DNA from: a virus
Virus record (IMG/VR): IMGVR_UViG_3300042346_000514
Location: 1 to 51,938 of that record
Reading direction: 5' to 3' (one strand)
DNA length: 51,938 nucleotides
Under the pieces are notes generated by a model. The model had not been told where the DNA came from. It ran no database searches and saw only the letters and a program-made list of their open reading frames with translations. This document shows, piece after piece, positions 16,810 to 24,517 of the stretch (positions within the stretch are counted from its first letter, which is position 1; the number at the start of each line of letters is the position of its first letter). The position numbers and the translations under genes were made by a program.

Positions 16810-17751
16810 ATGTTAGATGATGATAAATTTGCATGGGAAGAAAAATATCGACCAAAGAGCGTTTCTGAATGTATCTTGCCGGATGATATTAAAAGTACAT
16901 TTCAGGCTTATGTGGATAATAAAAACATTCCAAACCTATTTCTTTTTGGAAGAGCTGGAGTTGGTAAAACTACTGTAGCTAAGGCGATGTGTGAAGAAAT
17001 TGGTTGTGATTATTTATTTCTTAACGGAAGTTCTGAAAACGGTATTGATACTTTCCGAAATAAAATCACCAATTATGCTTCTTCAGTTTCTCTTTCTGGA
17101 GGTAAGAAGGTAATTATCATAGATGAATCAGACGGATTAACTAAAAATCTATTTGATGCTCTTAGGGCTGGCGTAGAATCATTTCATAAAAATTGTACTT
17201 TCATTCTTACAGGAAATTACAAGAATAAAATTCCGGCTCCAATGTTTTCTAGATTTACCGAAGTAGATTTCACTATAAACAAAACGCAAAAGAAATCTAT
17301 TATCACTCAATTCTTCAAGAGGGTATGTAATATACTAGAACAAGAAAACGTTGAGTATGATAAGGAAACTCTAGCGGTACTAGTAAACAAATATTATCCA
17401 GATAACAGAAAAACTTTAGTAGAACTCCAAAGATATTCTTTAAATGGTAAGATTGATACTGGTATTCTTTCTCAAGTTGGTGATATTCAACTCAAGGATC
17501 TAATTAAACATTTAAAAGAAAAGAATTATTCAGGAACTAGAGAATGGGTAGTTAATAACCTAGATAATGATCCTAATACAATTTATCGTAAAATTTACGA
17601 CGGTTTGTATGATTTTTTGAAGCCTTCTTCTATTCCTCAGGTAGTTTTAGTAATAGCAAAATATCAATATCAAACTGCTTTTGTTGCTGATCCAGAAATT
17701 CAATTATTGGCGTTTTTAACAGAAATTATGATTGATGCGGAGTGGAAGTAA
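16810..17751 (+). CDS. 44: Clamp loader large subunit gp44
   Basis: The 313-residue AAA+ ATPase starts with WEEKYRPKSVSECILP, then has Walker A FGRAGVGKTT near residue 49-58, Walker B VIIIDESDG near 101-109, sensor 1 TGN near 132 and the arginine finger motif SRF near 143. Four copies with one gp62 load the clamp. A GAGG site precedes the start. The stop overlaps gp62 by one base. Confidence 0.95.
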   Translation: MLDDDKFAWEEKYRPKSVSECILPDDIKSTFQAYVDNKNIPNLFLFGRAGVGKTTVAKAMCEEIGCDYLFLNGSSENGIDTFRNKITNYASSVSLSGGKKVIIIDESDGLTKNLFDALRAGVESFHKNCTFILTGNYKNKIPAPMFSRFTEVDFTINKTQKKSIITQFFKRVCNILEQENVEYDKETLAVLVNKYYPDNRKTLVELQRYSLNGKIDTGILSQVGDIQLKDLIKHLKEKNYSGTREWVVNNLDNDPNTIYRKIYDGLYDFLKPSSIPQVVLVIAKYQYQTAFVADPEIQLLAFLTEIMIDAEWK

Positions 17752-18146
17752 TGGATTTATTTAAAGATTTACTTCCATCTATTCTGAAAAATAAAGAACA
17801 CTTATTAAATTCAGAGGATACAGAAAAAGAATATACACCTTTTGTTGTTAATAAATCATTATCTCAACATATTGATTGTATTTTCTTATCCAACGAAATG
17901 AATATGAATCATCATTTAGACAATAAACTTCAATATGATTTTTATTTTCATTCAGTTAAACCATATAAACGGAATTACGAAAAATGGTTTAAGTATAAAG
18001 AAACTAAAGAAATAGAACAAATAAAAGAATATTATAATTGTTCATCTATAAAAGCTAAGGGGATATTATCTGTATTAACTCCGGAACAATTAAAAATCAT
18101 TCAATCTAAATTAGATAAGGGTGGAAAAGCTATAAATAATAAATAA
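17751..18146 (+). CDS. 62: Clamp loader small subunit gp62
   Basis: The 131-residue product has PFVVNKSLSQHIDCIFLSNEMN, then HHLDNKLQYDFYFHSV, and a C-terminal EYYNCSSIKAKGILSVLTPEQL. This is the short gp62 form of cyanophage-type T4-like phages, well below the 187 residues of T4. The ATG at 17751 overlaps the gp44 stop as TAATG, matching the coupled translation known for T4 44/62. Confidence 0.85.
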   Translation: MDLFKDLLPSILKNKEHLLNSEDTEKEYTPFVVNKSLSQHIDCIFLSNEMNMNHHLDNKLQYDFYFHSVKPYKRNYEKWFKYKETKEIEQIKEYYNCSSIKAKGILSVLTPEQLKIIQSKLDKGGKAINNK

Positions 18147-18179
18147 TTATATTGTTTATTATTTTTGGAGATAATTTTT

Positions 18180-18590
18180 ATGAAGGACGATATTTTTGGC
18201 GGATATGGAGTAGAAGTAAAATTAGATAATGAAGAAGCATTTTTGAAAATAAAGGAAACGTTAACAAGAATAGGCGTTGCTTCTAGAAAAGAAAAAACTT
18301 TATTTCCTAGTTGTTATATTTTACATAAAAGAGGTTTATATAGGATTGTTCATTTTAAAGAACTTTTTGCTATTGATGGAAGACCATCTGATATTTCTGA
18401 AAACGATTTAGCTCGAAGAAATACAATTACAAAACTTTTACAAGATTGGGAATTATTAAAGATTGTAGATGAAAATGTAATAAAAAATAATTTAGTAGAT
18501 TTAAGTCAAATTAAAATCTTAACTTATAAAGAAAAGTCAGAATATGAAATTAAACATAAATATTCTATTGGTAATAAGAAAAATAATTGA
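18180..18590 (+). CDS. regA: RegA translational repressor
   Basis: The 136-residue product matches T4 RegA through KETLTRIGVASRKEKTLFPS, CYILHKRGLYRIVHFKEL, DGRPSDISENDLARRN, LLQDWELLKIV and KYSIGN. RegA binds the start regions of many early messages, its own included, and blocks translation. I start at ATG 18180 with GGAG ten bases upstream; the upstream in-frame TTG at 18165 would place the start before that site. A TATAAATA word lies at 18131-18138 in the end of gp62 but may be chance. Confidence 0.93.
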   Translation: MKDDIFGGYGVEVKLDNEEAFLKIKETLTRIGVASRKEKTLFPSCYILHKRGLYRIVHFKELFAIDGRPSDISENDLARRNTITKLLQDWELLKIVDENVIKNNLVDLSQIKILTYKEKSEYEIKHKYSIGNKKNN

Positions 18591-18594
18591 TTTA

Positions 18595-18602
18595 TATAAA
18601 TA
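18595..18602 (+). promoter_or_regulatory. Possible T4-type late promoter before hsp20
   Basis: An exact TATAAATA follows the regA stop and begins the 132-base untranslated stretch before hsp20. Such words also arise by chance in AT-rich DNA; the non-coding position favours a real site. Confidence 0.5.
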
Positions 18603-18608
18603 GTTATA

Positions 18609-18687
18609 CCCATCGGGATGGGCTTACAGACGCCGAATAAGGTAAGTAAAATATTTTCGGCAATTCTTCTGCCTTCGGGAGAAGAAA
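18609..18687 (+). other. Structured leader before hsp20
   Basis: Three hairpins lie in a row between the TATAAATA word and the hsp20 ribosome site. They are CCCAT/ATGGG (18609-18613 with 18618-18622), GCCGAA/TTCGGC (18632-18637 with 18656-18661), and a 9-bp stem with one bulged G capped by TTCG (18664-18673 with 18678-18686). The last is not followed directly by a T tract, so it is not a typical terminator. The stretch could be a structured 5' leader, an RNA-stabilising element or a small RNA. Confidence 0.55.
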
Positions 18688-18722
18688 TTTTAATATAAAC
18701 TCGCTTAATAAGGAGAAATAAT

Positions 18723-19175
18723 ATGACACACGCATATGGCAAAAGCCTTCTACCATCAACTGTTGGATTTGATCGTTTACTTACTACTATCGATGAATTT
18801 GATAGAATGTTCGGAAACGTAAAAACTCCGACTTATCCCCCATACAATATTGTTAAATTTGATGATGATAATTACGAAATCCAAATAGCTGTAGCTGGAT
18901 TCGATAAAAACGATATTGTAATAGAAACAAATAGAGACGTTCTTACTGTTAACGGGGTTTCTCAAAAATCAGAAACCGAAGTTAATTATTTACATCACGG
19001 TTTAGCTGCTAGAGATTTCAGACATACCTTCAGATTATCTGATACTGTCATCGTAAATTCTGCAGATATAGTAAATGGTGTTTTGAAGATCAGTCTCGAA
19101 AACGTAATTCCTGAGGCAAAAAAACCCAGGAAAATTCCTATCGGAAAACTCGAACAGACTCTCTTGGTAGAGTAA
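18723..19175 (+). CDS. hsp20: Hsp20 small heat shock protein (IbpA-like)
   Basis: The 150-residue product has an IbpA-like order: GFDRLL and FDRMF near the start, PPYNIVKFDDDNYEIQIAVAGF opening the alpha-crystallin domain, LHHGLAARDFRHTFRLSD in its middle, NGVLKISLENVIPEAKKPRKIPI at its end. It is an ATP-independent holdase; in cyanophage relatives hsp20 is a common core gene. An AAGGAG site precedes the ATG. It is set apart by a structured leader upstream and a strong terminator downstream, so it is probably expressed on its own. Confidence 0.95.
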   Translation: MTHAYGKSLLPSTVGFDRLLTTIDEFDRMFGNVKTPTYPPYNIVKFDDDNYEIQIAVAGFDKNDIVIETNRDVLTVNGVSQKSETEVNYLHHGLAARDFRHTFRLSDTVIVNSADIVNGVLKISLENVIPEAKKPRKIPIGKLEQTLLVE

Positions 19176-19180
19176 AATAT

Positions 19181-19210
19181 AATAAAGGGGGGAAACCCCC
19201 TTTATTTTTC
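19181..19210 (+). terminator. Intrinsic terminator after hsp20
   Basis: An 11-bp perfect stem with a G5/C5 core (19181-19191 with 19196-19206) closes on GAAA and is followed by TTTC. The 3' side of the stem is also the -35 of the next promoter. Confidence 0.93.
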
Positions 19211-19229
19211 TTGTGATTTATTATATAAT
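19201..19229 (+). promoter_or_regulatory. Sigma70-like promoter for the deaminase-polymerase unit
   Basis: TTTATT (19201-19206), a 17-base spacer and TATAAT (19224-19229) stand 29 bases before the ATG at 19259. The -35 lies in the descending arm of the hsp20 terminator. Confidence 0.7.
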
Positions 19230-19258
19230 AGTCGTTCTATTTGAACTTGAGGTATTTT

Positions 19259-19642
19259 ATGAGCAATATTAAATTTATGTATGTCCGGAATCCTTGGAAA
19301 AAACGCGACATCACGATTGTTTCTGATATAGTAGAATCGGAAGGGAAAGTATTTGTAAAAACTGGTTGGGCGTTTAGATCCAATCACGATAAATTTGTAA
19401 AAAAAGAAGGAAGGAATCTTGCCCTAAAAAGACTGAATTCTTCTGATGAAGATTATAGCGAAGTTTTAGAAATTGGAAAGAAAAATTATTATGATATAGC
19501 TTTAGTCATTTTAAGTCATATCTATAACAAATATTCTACTCCTAGAAAATATTTAAATGATATTTCTTGGGAAATACAGTATTGCTTAATGAACTCTAAT
19601 ATTTCATCAAAAAAAGAAGTTAATGAAACCCAAGCTGATTGA
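19259..19642 (+). CDS. Uncharacterised protein
   Basis: The 127-residue product is basic at its N-terminus (FMYVRNPWKKRDITIVSD), with a FVKTGWAFRSNHDKF strand region and a helical C-terminal half with ALVILSHIYNKY. I do not recognise a family. The ATG at 19259 has GAGG eight bases upstream. It is the first gene of a predicted early unit leading to dCMP deaminase and DNA polymerase and overlaps the next gene by 20 bases. Confidence 0.65.
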   Translation: MSNIKFMYVRNPWKKRDITIVSDIVESEGKVFVKTGWAFRSNHDKFVKKEGRNLALKRLNSSDEDYSEVLEIGKKNYYDIALVILSHIYNKYSTPRKYLNDISWEIQYCLMNSNISSKKEVNETQAD

Positions 19643-20165
19643 TTATTATATTGATATTGCGCATAGAACCTCGCGATTATCTAGCGCTGAAAAATTGAAA
19701 GTAGGTGCTATTCTAGTTAAAAACGATAATATAATTTCTTTTTCTTGGAATGGCACCCCTAGAGGATGGGATAATAATTGCGAAGATAAAGTTTGGATGA
19801 ATGAAGATTCTGGACCTTGGATCGAACCTGAATATATAGAAAAGACTTGGCCTTTCGTAGAATATAGCACCGAAAAATTTGCTAACGAAAAGGAACCTGC
19901 TATTATAGGTAGATATTATCTAAAGACGAAACCTTACGTTAGTCATGCAGAAGAAGCTATGTTAATGAAGATCGCTTCTTCCGATCAATCTTCAGAGGGT
20001 GCTTCTTTGTTTTGTACTCATTCTTGCTGTATGAGTTGCGCTAAATTAATATATGGAGCTAAAATAAAAGATTTCTATTATACACAAGAATATAGAAGCC
20101 CTGATGGTATACAATTTTTGAAAGAGTGTGGAATTAAAACATATAAAATAGAGAGGAAAATATGA
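19623..20165 (+). CDS. cd: dCMP deaminase
   Basis: The 180-residue product has the zinc deaminase motifs HAEEAM (catalytic HAE) near residue 112 and SCCMSCAKLIYGA near 137, and an extended insert with NGTPRGWDNNCEDKVW typical of dCMP deaminases. The enzyme makes dUMP from dCMP to feed dTTP synthesis. In the usual PCxxC motif the Pro is replaced by Cys, giving CCMSC; both zinc Cys remain. It overlaps genes on both sides. Confidence 0.9.
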   Translation: MKPKLIDYYIDIAHRTSRLSSAEKLKVGAILVKNDNIISFSWNGTPRGWDNNCEDKVWMNEDSGPWIEPEYIEKTWPFVEYSTEKFANEKEPAIIGRYYLKTKPYVSHAEEAMLMKIASSDQSSEGASLFCTHSCCMSCAKLIYGAKIKDFYYTQEYRSPDGIQFLKECGIKTYKIERKI

Positions 20166-20458
20166 ATATTAAGAGTTTGAAATTAGTTACTGGAGAAGAT
20201 ATTATTTGCGAATATTCTTCGTCTAATGGTATTGTAACGATGAAAAATCCTGTACAAGCGACTTTGGTTCCTAGCAGAACATCAAACCAACCAAATTTTG
20301 GGTTTGCCCCGTTCCCATTGACTTCTAACGATAAAGAGATTACAATAGAAGAAAAATATATTCTATTTGTTTGTGAACCGGCAGAAGAATTTGTAGTACA
20401 ATATAATTCTATCTTCGGTTCCGGTATTGTAACGCCACCAAAAGGTATAATTCTATAA
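20162..20458 (+). CDS. Small conserved phage protein, Sm-like type (paralogue of 8395)
   Basis: The 98-residue product opens with NIKSLKLVTGEDIICEY and has VTMKNPVQATLV and a ILFVCEPAEEFVVQY segment near the end. It shares the LxxGEDIIC opening and beta-strand order with the protein at 8395-8751. Conserved in T4-like aquatic phages, function unknown; an RNA-binding barrel is a reasonable guess only. Its ATG overlaps the dCMP deaminase stop. Confidence 0.7.
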   Translation: MNIKSLKLVTGEDIICEYSSSNGIVTMKNPVQATLVPSRTSNQPNFGFAPFPLTSNDKEITIEEKYILFVCEPAEEFVVQYNSIFGSGIVTPPKGIIL

Positions 20459-20476
20459 AAATAATTAGGGGGATTA

Positions 20477-23047
20477 ATGAGTGATTTTTACACAAATGCT
20501 AAACAATATGGAGACAACATTCTTTATATTGGTTACAAGAATGGAAAAAAGATAAGGACAAAAATACCTTATTCCCCTTCTTTATTTGTTCCTACAAACG
20601 AAACTTCTCCATATAAAACCATATATGGAGAAAACCTAAAAAAAGTAAAACCTGGTTCTATAAACAAAGCAAAAGAATTTATCAAACAATACGAAAACGT
20701 TGGTAATTTTAGAGTTTATGGTAATACTAGATACGAATATTGTGCGATTTCAGATTTGTTTCCTGATGAAGTTGAATGGGACATCAATAAAATAAGAATA
20801 GCTATTATAGATATCGAAGTAGATTCCGATCCTGAATCCGGCGGTTTTGCTAGTGCAGAAAATCCATTTCAACCTATTACTTCTATCGCTCTAAAATTCT
20901 TTGGAGAAAATAAGTATTATGTTTTTGGATATTACGATTTTGTTGCTCCCGATAATGTTCATTACATTAAGTGTCAAGATGAATATACATTAATGAAAAA
21001 ATTCATTGATGTTTGGTCGGTAAATTATCCTGATATTATTTCTGGATGGAACGTAGAAGGGTTTGATATTCCTTATATTATTAACCGTTTCAATAGGATT
21101 GTTTCTGAACAAGAAACTCGTAAACTTTCTCCATGGAATATCATTCAAGAGTTTAAGAGTAGAAAGTTTAATCCTAAGTTCAAAAGGTTCGAAGAAGAAT
21201 TTACTTTTAAGATTATCGGTATTGCTACCCTTGATTATATTGATCTCTATAAAAAATATCAGCCAGGTGGTAATTCTCAAGAATCTTATAAACTAGATAA
21301 TATCGCTGAAGCTGAGATCGGAGAAAAGAAGATTAGTTATGATGGATCTCTGCATAAGTTATATCAAGAAAATAAACAAAAATTCTATGAATATAATATT
21401 CAAGACGTTGCTTTGATTGAAAAACTGGACGAGAAGTGTAAATTATTTTCTTTGGCTTTGACTCTTTCTTATAATTCAAAAACCAATCCAGATGATATTT
21501 TCCAACAAACTAAAATGTGGGATTCTTTGGTCTACGATTATCTTAAGAAGAAAGATATTCAACTTCCTCAAAAAGTAATTGGAGAAGGCGAAGATTATGA
21601 GGGAGCTTATGTAAAACCAACTAAACCTGGAATGCATAAGTGGGTTGTTACTCTTGATGCTACGAGCCTATACCCTAGTATCATTATGGGTAAAAATATT
21701 AGTCCTGAGACCTTAGTGGATCCTTCAGACTATACTGCAGAAATGCGCGCCATTCTTTCTCAGGCAGTTTGCGTTGACAACCTTCTTCAGAAGAAGTTAG
21801 ATTTATCCAGATTAAAAGATAATAACGTAACTTTAACCCCTAATGGTCAGTTCTTTAGGACTGATAAGAAAGGTTTCCTTCCGGAAATGGTCGAGGTTAT
21901 GTTTGAAAAACGTCAAATTTATAAGAAAAGAATGATTGAACTTCAAAAAGATTATGAAAGAATAAGTAAAGATAATCCAAAAGATCCAGAGTTAAATCAA
22001 ATTTCTTTTGATATCGCTAAGTTTAATAATCTACAAAATGCGATGAAACTTTGTCTAAATTCTCTTTATGGTTGCCTTGGTACGAAGTATTTTAGATTCT
22101 TTGACGTTAGACAGGCGGAAGCTATTACTTTAGAAGGTCAGTTGTCCAATCGTTGGGTTGCTAATAAGATTAATGATTATTTGAATAAGATTCTTAATAC
22201 AGATAAAGATTATGTCATTGGCGGAGATACTGATTCTTTATTTCTATCTTTACACGGTTTAGTTAAAAAGATATGTCCTCCTACTATGTCGGCTGATAAG
22301 ATTGTTCAATTTTTACTAAAATCCGCTAATGATAAAATTCAACCGGAAATTGATATATTTTGTAATGAGTTAACTGAATATGTTAATTCTTATGATAATA
22401 AGTTAAAGTATAAGTTGGAAAAGATTTGTTCTAATTCAGTATTTGTTGCTAAAAAAAGATATGCGCTTAATGTTTATTCTAATGAAGGCGTAATCTATAA
22501 TGAACCTAAGATCAAAGTAACCGGACTTGAAATTGTAAAATCTTCCAGTCCAGCTGTAGTTAGGAAAGCTCTAAAGAATTGCGTGAAGATGATACTAGAT
22601 GAAGATAAATCTGAGTTACAGCAATTCGTTTCTGAATTTAGGGATAAATTTAATAATTATTCAATAGAAGAAATATCTTTTCCTAGAGGAATTAATGGAA
22701 TAAACAAATATTACGATTCGGTTTTAATATATAAAAAAGGTACTCCTATTCACGTTAGGGGTTCTATTATATTCAATGAGGTTATTAAAGAGAATAAATT
22801 GGATTTTAATTACGAATATATTAAAGATGGGGATAAAATTAAATTTTGTTATTTAAAGATGCCTAATCCGATTAAAGAGAATGTCATTTCTTTTCCTGAG
22901 AAGTTACCTAAAGAACTTGACTTATTCAAGTATGTAGATTATGATATGATGTGGGATAAAGTTTTCCTAGAGCCTTTGAAGTCAATTACAGAAATTATTC
23001 ACTGGGATTTAGAGAAAAAGAATTATCTTGAAGATTTTTTTAGTTAG
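20477..23047 (+). CDS. 43: DNA polymerase gp43 (family B)
   Basis: The 856-residue product has the exonuclease motifs IIDIEVD (Exo I) near residue 110, WNVEGFDIPYI (Exo II) near 194 and YNIQDVALI (Exo III) near 303, and the polymerase motifs LDATSLYPSII (A) near 395, LCLNSLYGCLG (B) near 530, GGDTDSLF (C) near 581 and KKRYAL near 657. It is slightly shorter than T4 gp43 (898). It replicates the phage genome with gp45 and gp41. The start has GGGGG seven bases upstream, an unusually G-only ribosome site. Confidence 0.97.
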   Translation: MSDFYTNAKQYGDNILYIGYKNGKKIRTKIPYSPSLFVPTNETSPYKTIYGENLKKVKPGSINKAKEFIKQYENVGNFRVYGNTRYEYCAISDLFPDEVEWDINKIRIAIIDIEVDSDPESGGFASAENPFQPITSIALKFFGENKYYVFGYYDFVAPDNVHYIKCQDEYTLMKKFIDVWSVNYPDIISGWNVEGFDIPYIINRFNRIVSEQETRKLSPWNIIQEFKSRKFNPKFKRFEEEFTFKIIGIATLDYIDLYKKYQPGGNSQESYKLDNIAEAEIGEKKISYDGSLHKLYQENKQKFYEYNIQDVALIEKLDEKCKLFSLALTLSYNSKTNPDDIFQQTKMWDSLVYDYLKKKDIQLPQKVIGEGEDYEGAYVKPTKPGMHKWVVTLDATSLYPSIIMGKNISPETLVDPSDYTAEMRAILSQAVCVDNLLQKKLDLSRLKDNNVTLTPNGQFFRTDKKGFLPEMVEVMFEKRQIYKKRMIELQKDYERISKDNPKDPELNQISFDIAKFNNLQNAMKLCLNSLYGCLGTKYFRFFDVRQAEAITLEGQLSNRWVANKINDYLNKILNTDKDYVIGGDTDSLFLSLHGLVKKICPPTMSADKIVQFLLKSANDKIQPEIDIFCNELTEYVNSYDNKLKYKLEKICSNSVFVAKKRYALNVYSNEGVIYNEPKIKVTGLEIVKSSSPAVVRKALKNCVKMILDEDKSELQQFVSEFRDKFNNYSIEEISFPRGINGINKYYDSVLIYKKGTPIHVRGSIIFNEVIKENKLDFNYEYIKDGDKIKFCYLKMPNPIKENVISFPEKLPKELDLFKYVDYDMMWDKVFLEPLKSITEIIHWDLEKKNYLEDFFS

Positions 23048-23055
23048 GTTATATT

Positions 23056-24234
23056 ATGAAACTATTTTCAGATAATGATGATTATTTTCCAATTGATGTT
23101 AATAAAATTAAAAGTGATGCAATAAAGGAGTACAAAAATATGAGTGTATTGGAAAAATTAAAGAAGAATACTACAATTAAAGATTCTTCAGTGTTAGCAA
23201 AGTCTATGTTCTTTAATGAAAAAGAATATGTTTCGACTTCGATTCCTGTGTTGAATATTGCTTTGTCTGGTAAAGTAGACGGAGGGTTTACTTCCGGATT
23301 AACTATGTGGGCTGGCGTATCTAAAATGTTCAAAACTGGATTCTCTTTGCTTATGGCAAAGGCTTATATGGACAAATACCCAGATTCCATCTTAATGTTT
23401 TATGATTCTGAGTTTGGTTCTCCTCAAAGTTATTTTAAATCTTTTGGTATTAATTTAGATAGAGTTTTTCACGTTCCTATTGTAAATATTGAAGAATTGA
23501 AGTTCGATATTATGCAACAAATTTCTAATATAGAAAGGAAAGATAAAGTTATTATTTTGATTGATTCTATCGGAAACTTAGCCTCTAAGAAAGAAGTTGA
23601 TGACGCTTTGGATGGAAAATCTGCCGCTGATATGACCAGAGCAAAACAGATCAAAAGTTTATTTAGAATGATTACTCCGCATTTAACTTTAAAAGATATT
23701 CCCATGGTAGTTATTAATCATACATATAAAACTATGGAACTTTATGCAAAAGACGTAGTCGGCGGAGGAACTGGTAGTTATTATTCAGCGGATAATATTT
23801 ACATTCTTGGCCGTCAACAAGAAAAAGAAGGTACTGAACTCTCTGGATATAACTTTATCATTAATGTGGAAAAGTCTAGATATGTTAGAGAAAGGTCTAA
23901 AATTCCTATTAATATTTCTTTTGATAACGGAGTTAGTAAATGGTCCGGATTAATGGATATTGCTATTGACCTAGGACATTGTATTAAACCTAAAGTTGGA
24001 TGGTATTCTAAAGTTAATAAAGAAACTGGAGAGGTAGAAGATAAACTGTATCGTTTAAAGGATACAAATAATAAAGATTTTTGGGAACCAATTTTAAATA
24101 GTAAGGTGTTTCAGGATGACGTATACAACAATTACGGCATTTCTTCTCGCTCTATTATTTCTGACGATGATATTGCTGAAGAATTTTCTAAAGACGTGGA
24201 AATCGAAGAATATGAAGGAGAAGAATATGTTTGA
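23056..24234 (+). CDS. uvsX: UvsX recombinase (RecA-like)
   Basis: The 392-residue product has the phage RecA-core P-loop AGVSKMFKTGFS, FYDSEFGSPQSYF, Walker B VIILIDSIGNLAS, a VINHTYKT segment and VVGGGTGSYYSADNI, all in the order of T4 UvsX. It catalyses strand exchange, loaded by UvsY, and primes recombination-dependent replication. The C-terminal acidic tail (EEYEGEEY) is as expected. The next gene begins inside its last codons. Confidence 0.95.
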   Translation: MKLFSDNDDYFPIDVNKIKSDAIKEYKNMSVLEKLKKNTTIKDSSVLAKSMFFNEKEYVSTSIPVLNIALSGKVDGGFTSGLTMWAGVSKMFKTGFSLLMAKAYMDKYPDSILMFYDSEFGSPQSYFKSFGINLDRVFHVPIVNIEELKFDIMQQISNIERKDKVIILIDSIGNLASKKEVDDALDGKSAADMTRAKQIKSLFRMITPHLTLKDIPMVVINHTYKTMELYAKDVVGGGTGSYYSADNIYILGRQQEKEGTELSGYNFIINVEKSRYVRERSKIPINISFDNGVSKWSGLMDIAIDLGHCIKPKVGWYSKVNKETGEVEDKLYRLKDTNNKDFWEPILNSKVFQDDVYNNYGISSRSIISDDDIAEEFSKDVEIEEYEGEEYV

Positions 24235-24514
24235 TTATAAAGAAGGTGTGGATTTTAAATTACTTGTTTCGGAGAGCGATAGCGAGGCTGTGAATATAGA
24301 ACTCAGTTCCGGTCCTTTTCAAGGAGTCGTTTATAGTTACGGCAAAGTTACTACACAAGAAATAAAAGATAAGGAAGAAGCGTATCTTACTTTTGAATAT
24401 GACTTAATTGATTCCAATGGTATGGAAGATTTAGAATCTGATGATAATTTTAAAAACCATATTGGTGATATATTAGTTTCTATTATAATGAAAAATCTTC
24501 CAGAGGGAGAATAA
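24227..24514 (+). CDS. Small acidic conserved phage protein
   Basis: The 95-residue product has FDYKEGVDFKLLVSE, GPFQGVVYSYGKV, AYLTFEYDLIDS and NHIGDILVSIIMKNLPEGE. It lies between uvsX and gp41, where marine T4-like phages carry an uncharacterised small gene. The ATG at 24227 has AAGGAG ten bases upstream; longer in-frame openings from 24116 lie inside uvsX and are rejected. Function unknown. Confidence 0.7.
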   Translation: MFDYKEGVDFKLLVSESDSEAVNIELSSGPFQGVVYSYGKVTTQEIKDKEEAYLTFEYDLIDSNGMEDLESDDNFKNHIGDILVSIIMKNLPEGE

Positions 24515-24517
24515 TGA

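Noticed and set aside
18131-18138. TATAAATA word before regA
   Set aside because: It lies in gp62 codons. Single copies are expected by chance in DNA this AT-rich, and RegA is an early function in T4.
20441-20452. AGGTATAAT just before the DNA polymerase gene
   Set aside because: The -10 fits, but no TTTACT-like -35 lies 16-18 bases upstream and the site is inside coding sequence.
24116-24514. Longer version of the gene at 24227 with a hydrophobic N-terminus
   Set aside because: The hydrophobic start is only uvsX codons read in another frame; the ATG at 24227 has AAGGAG.
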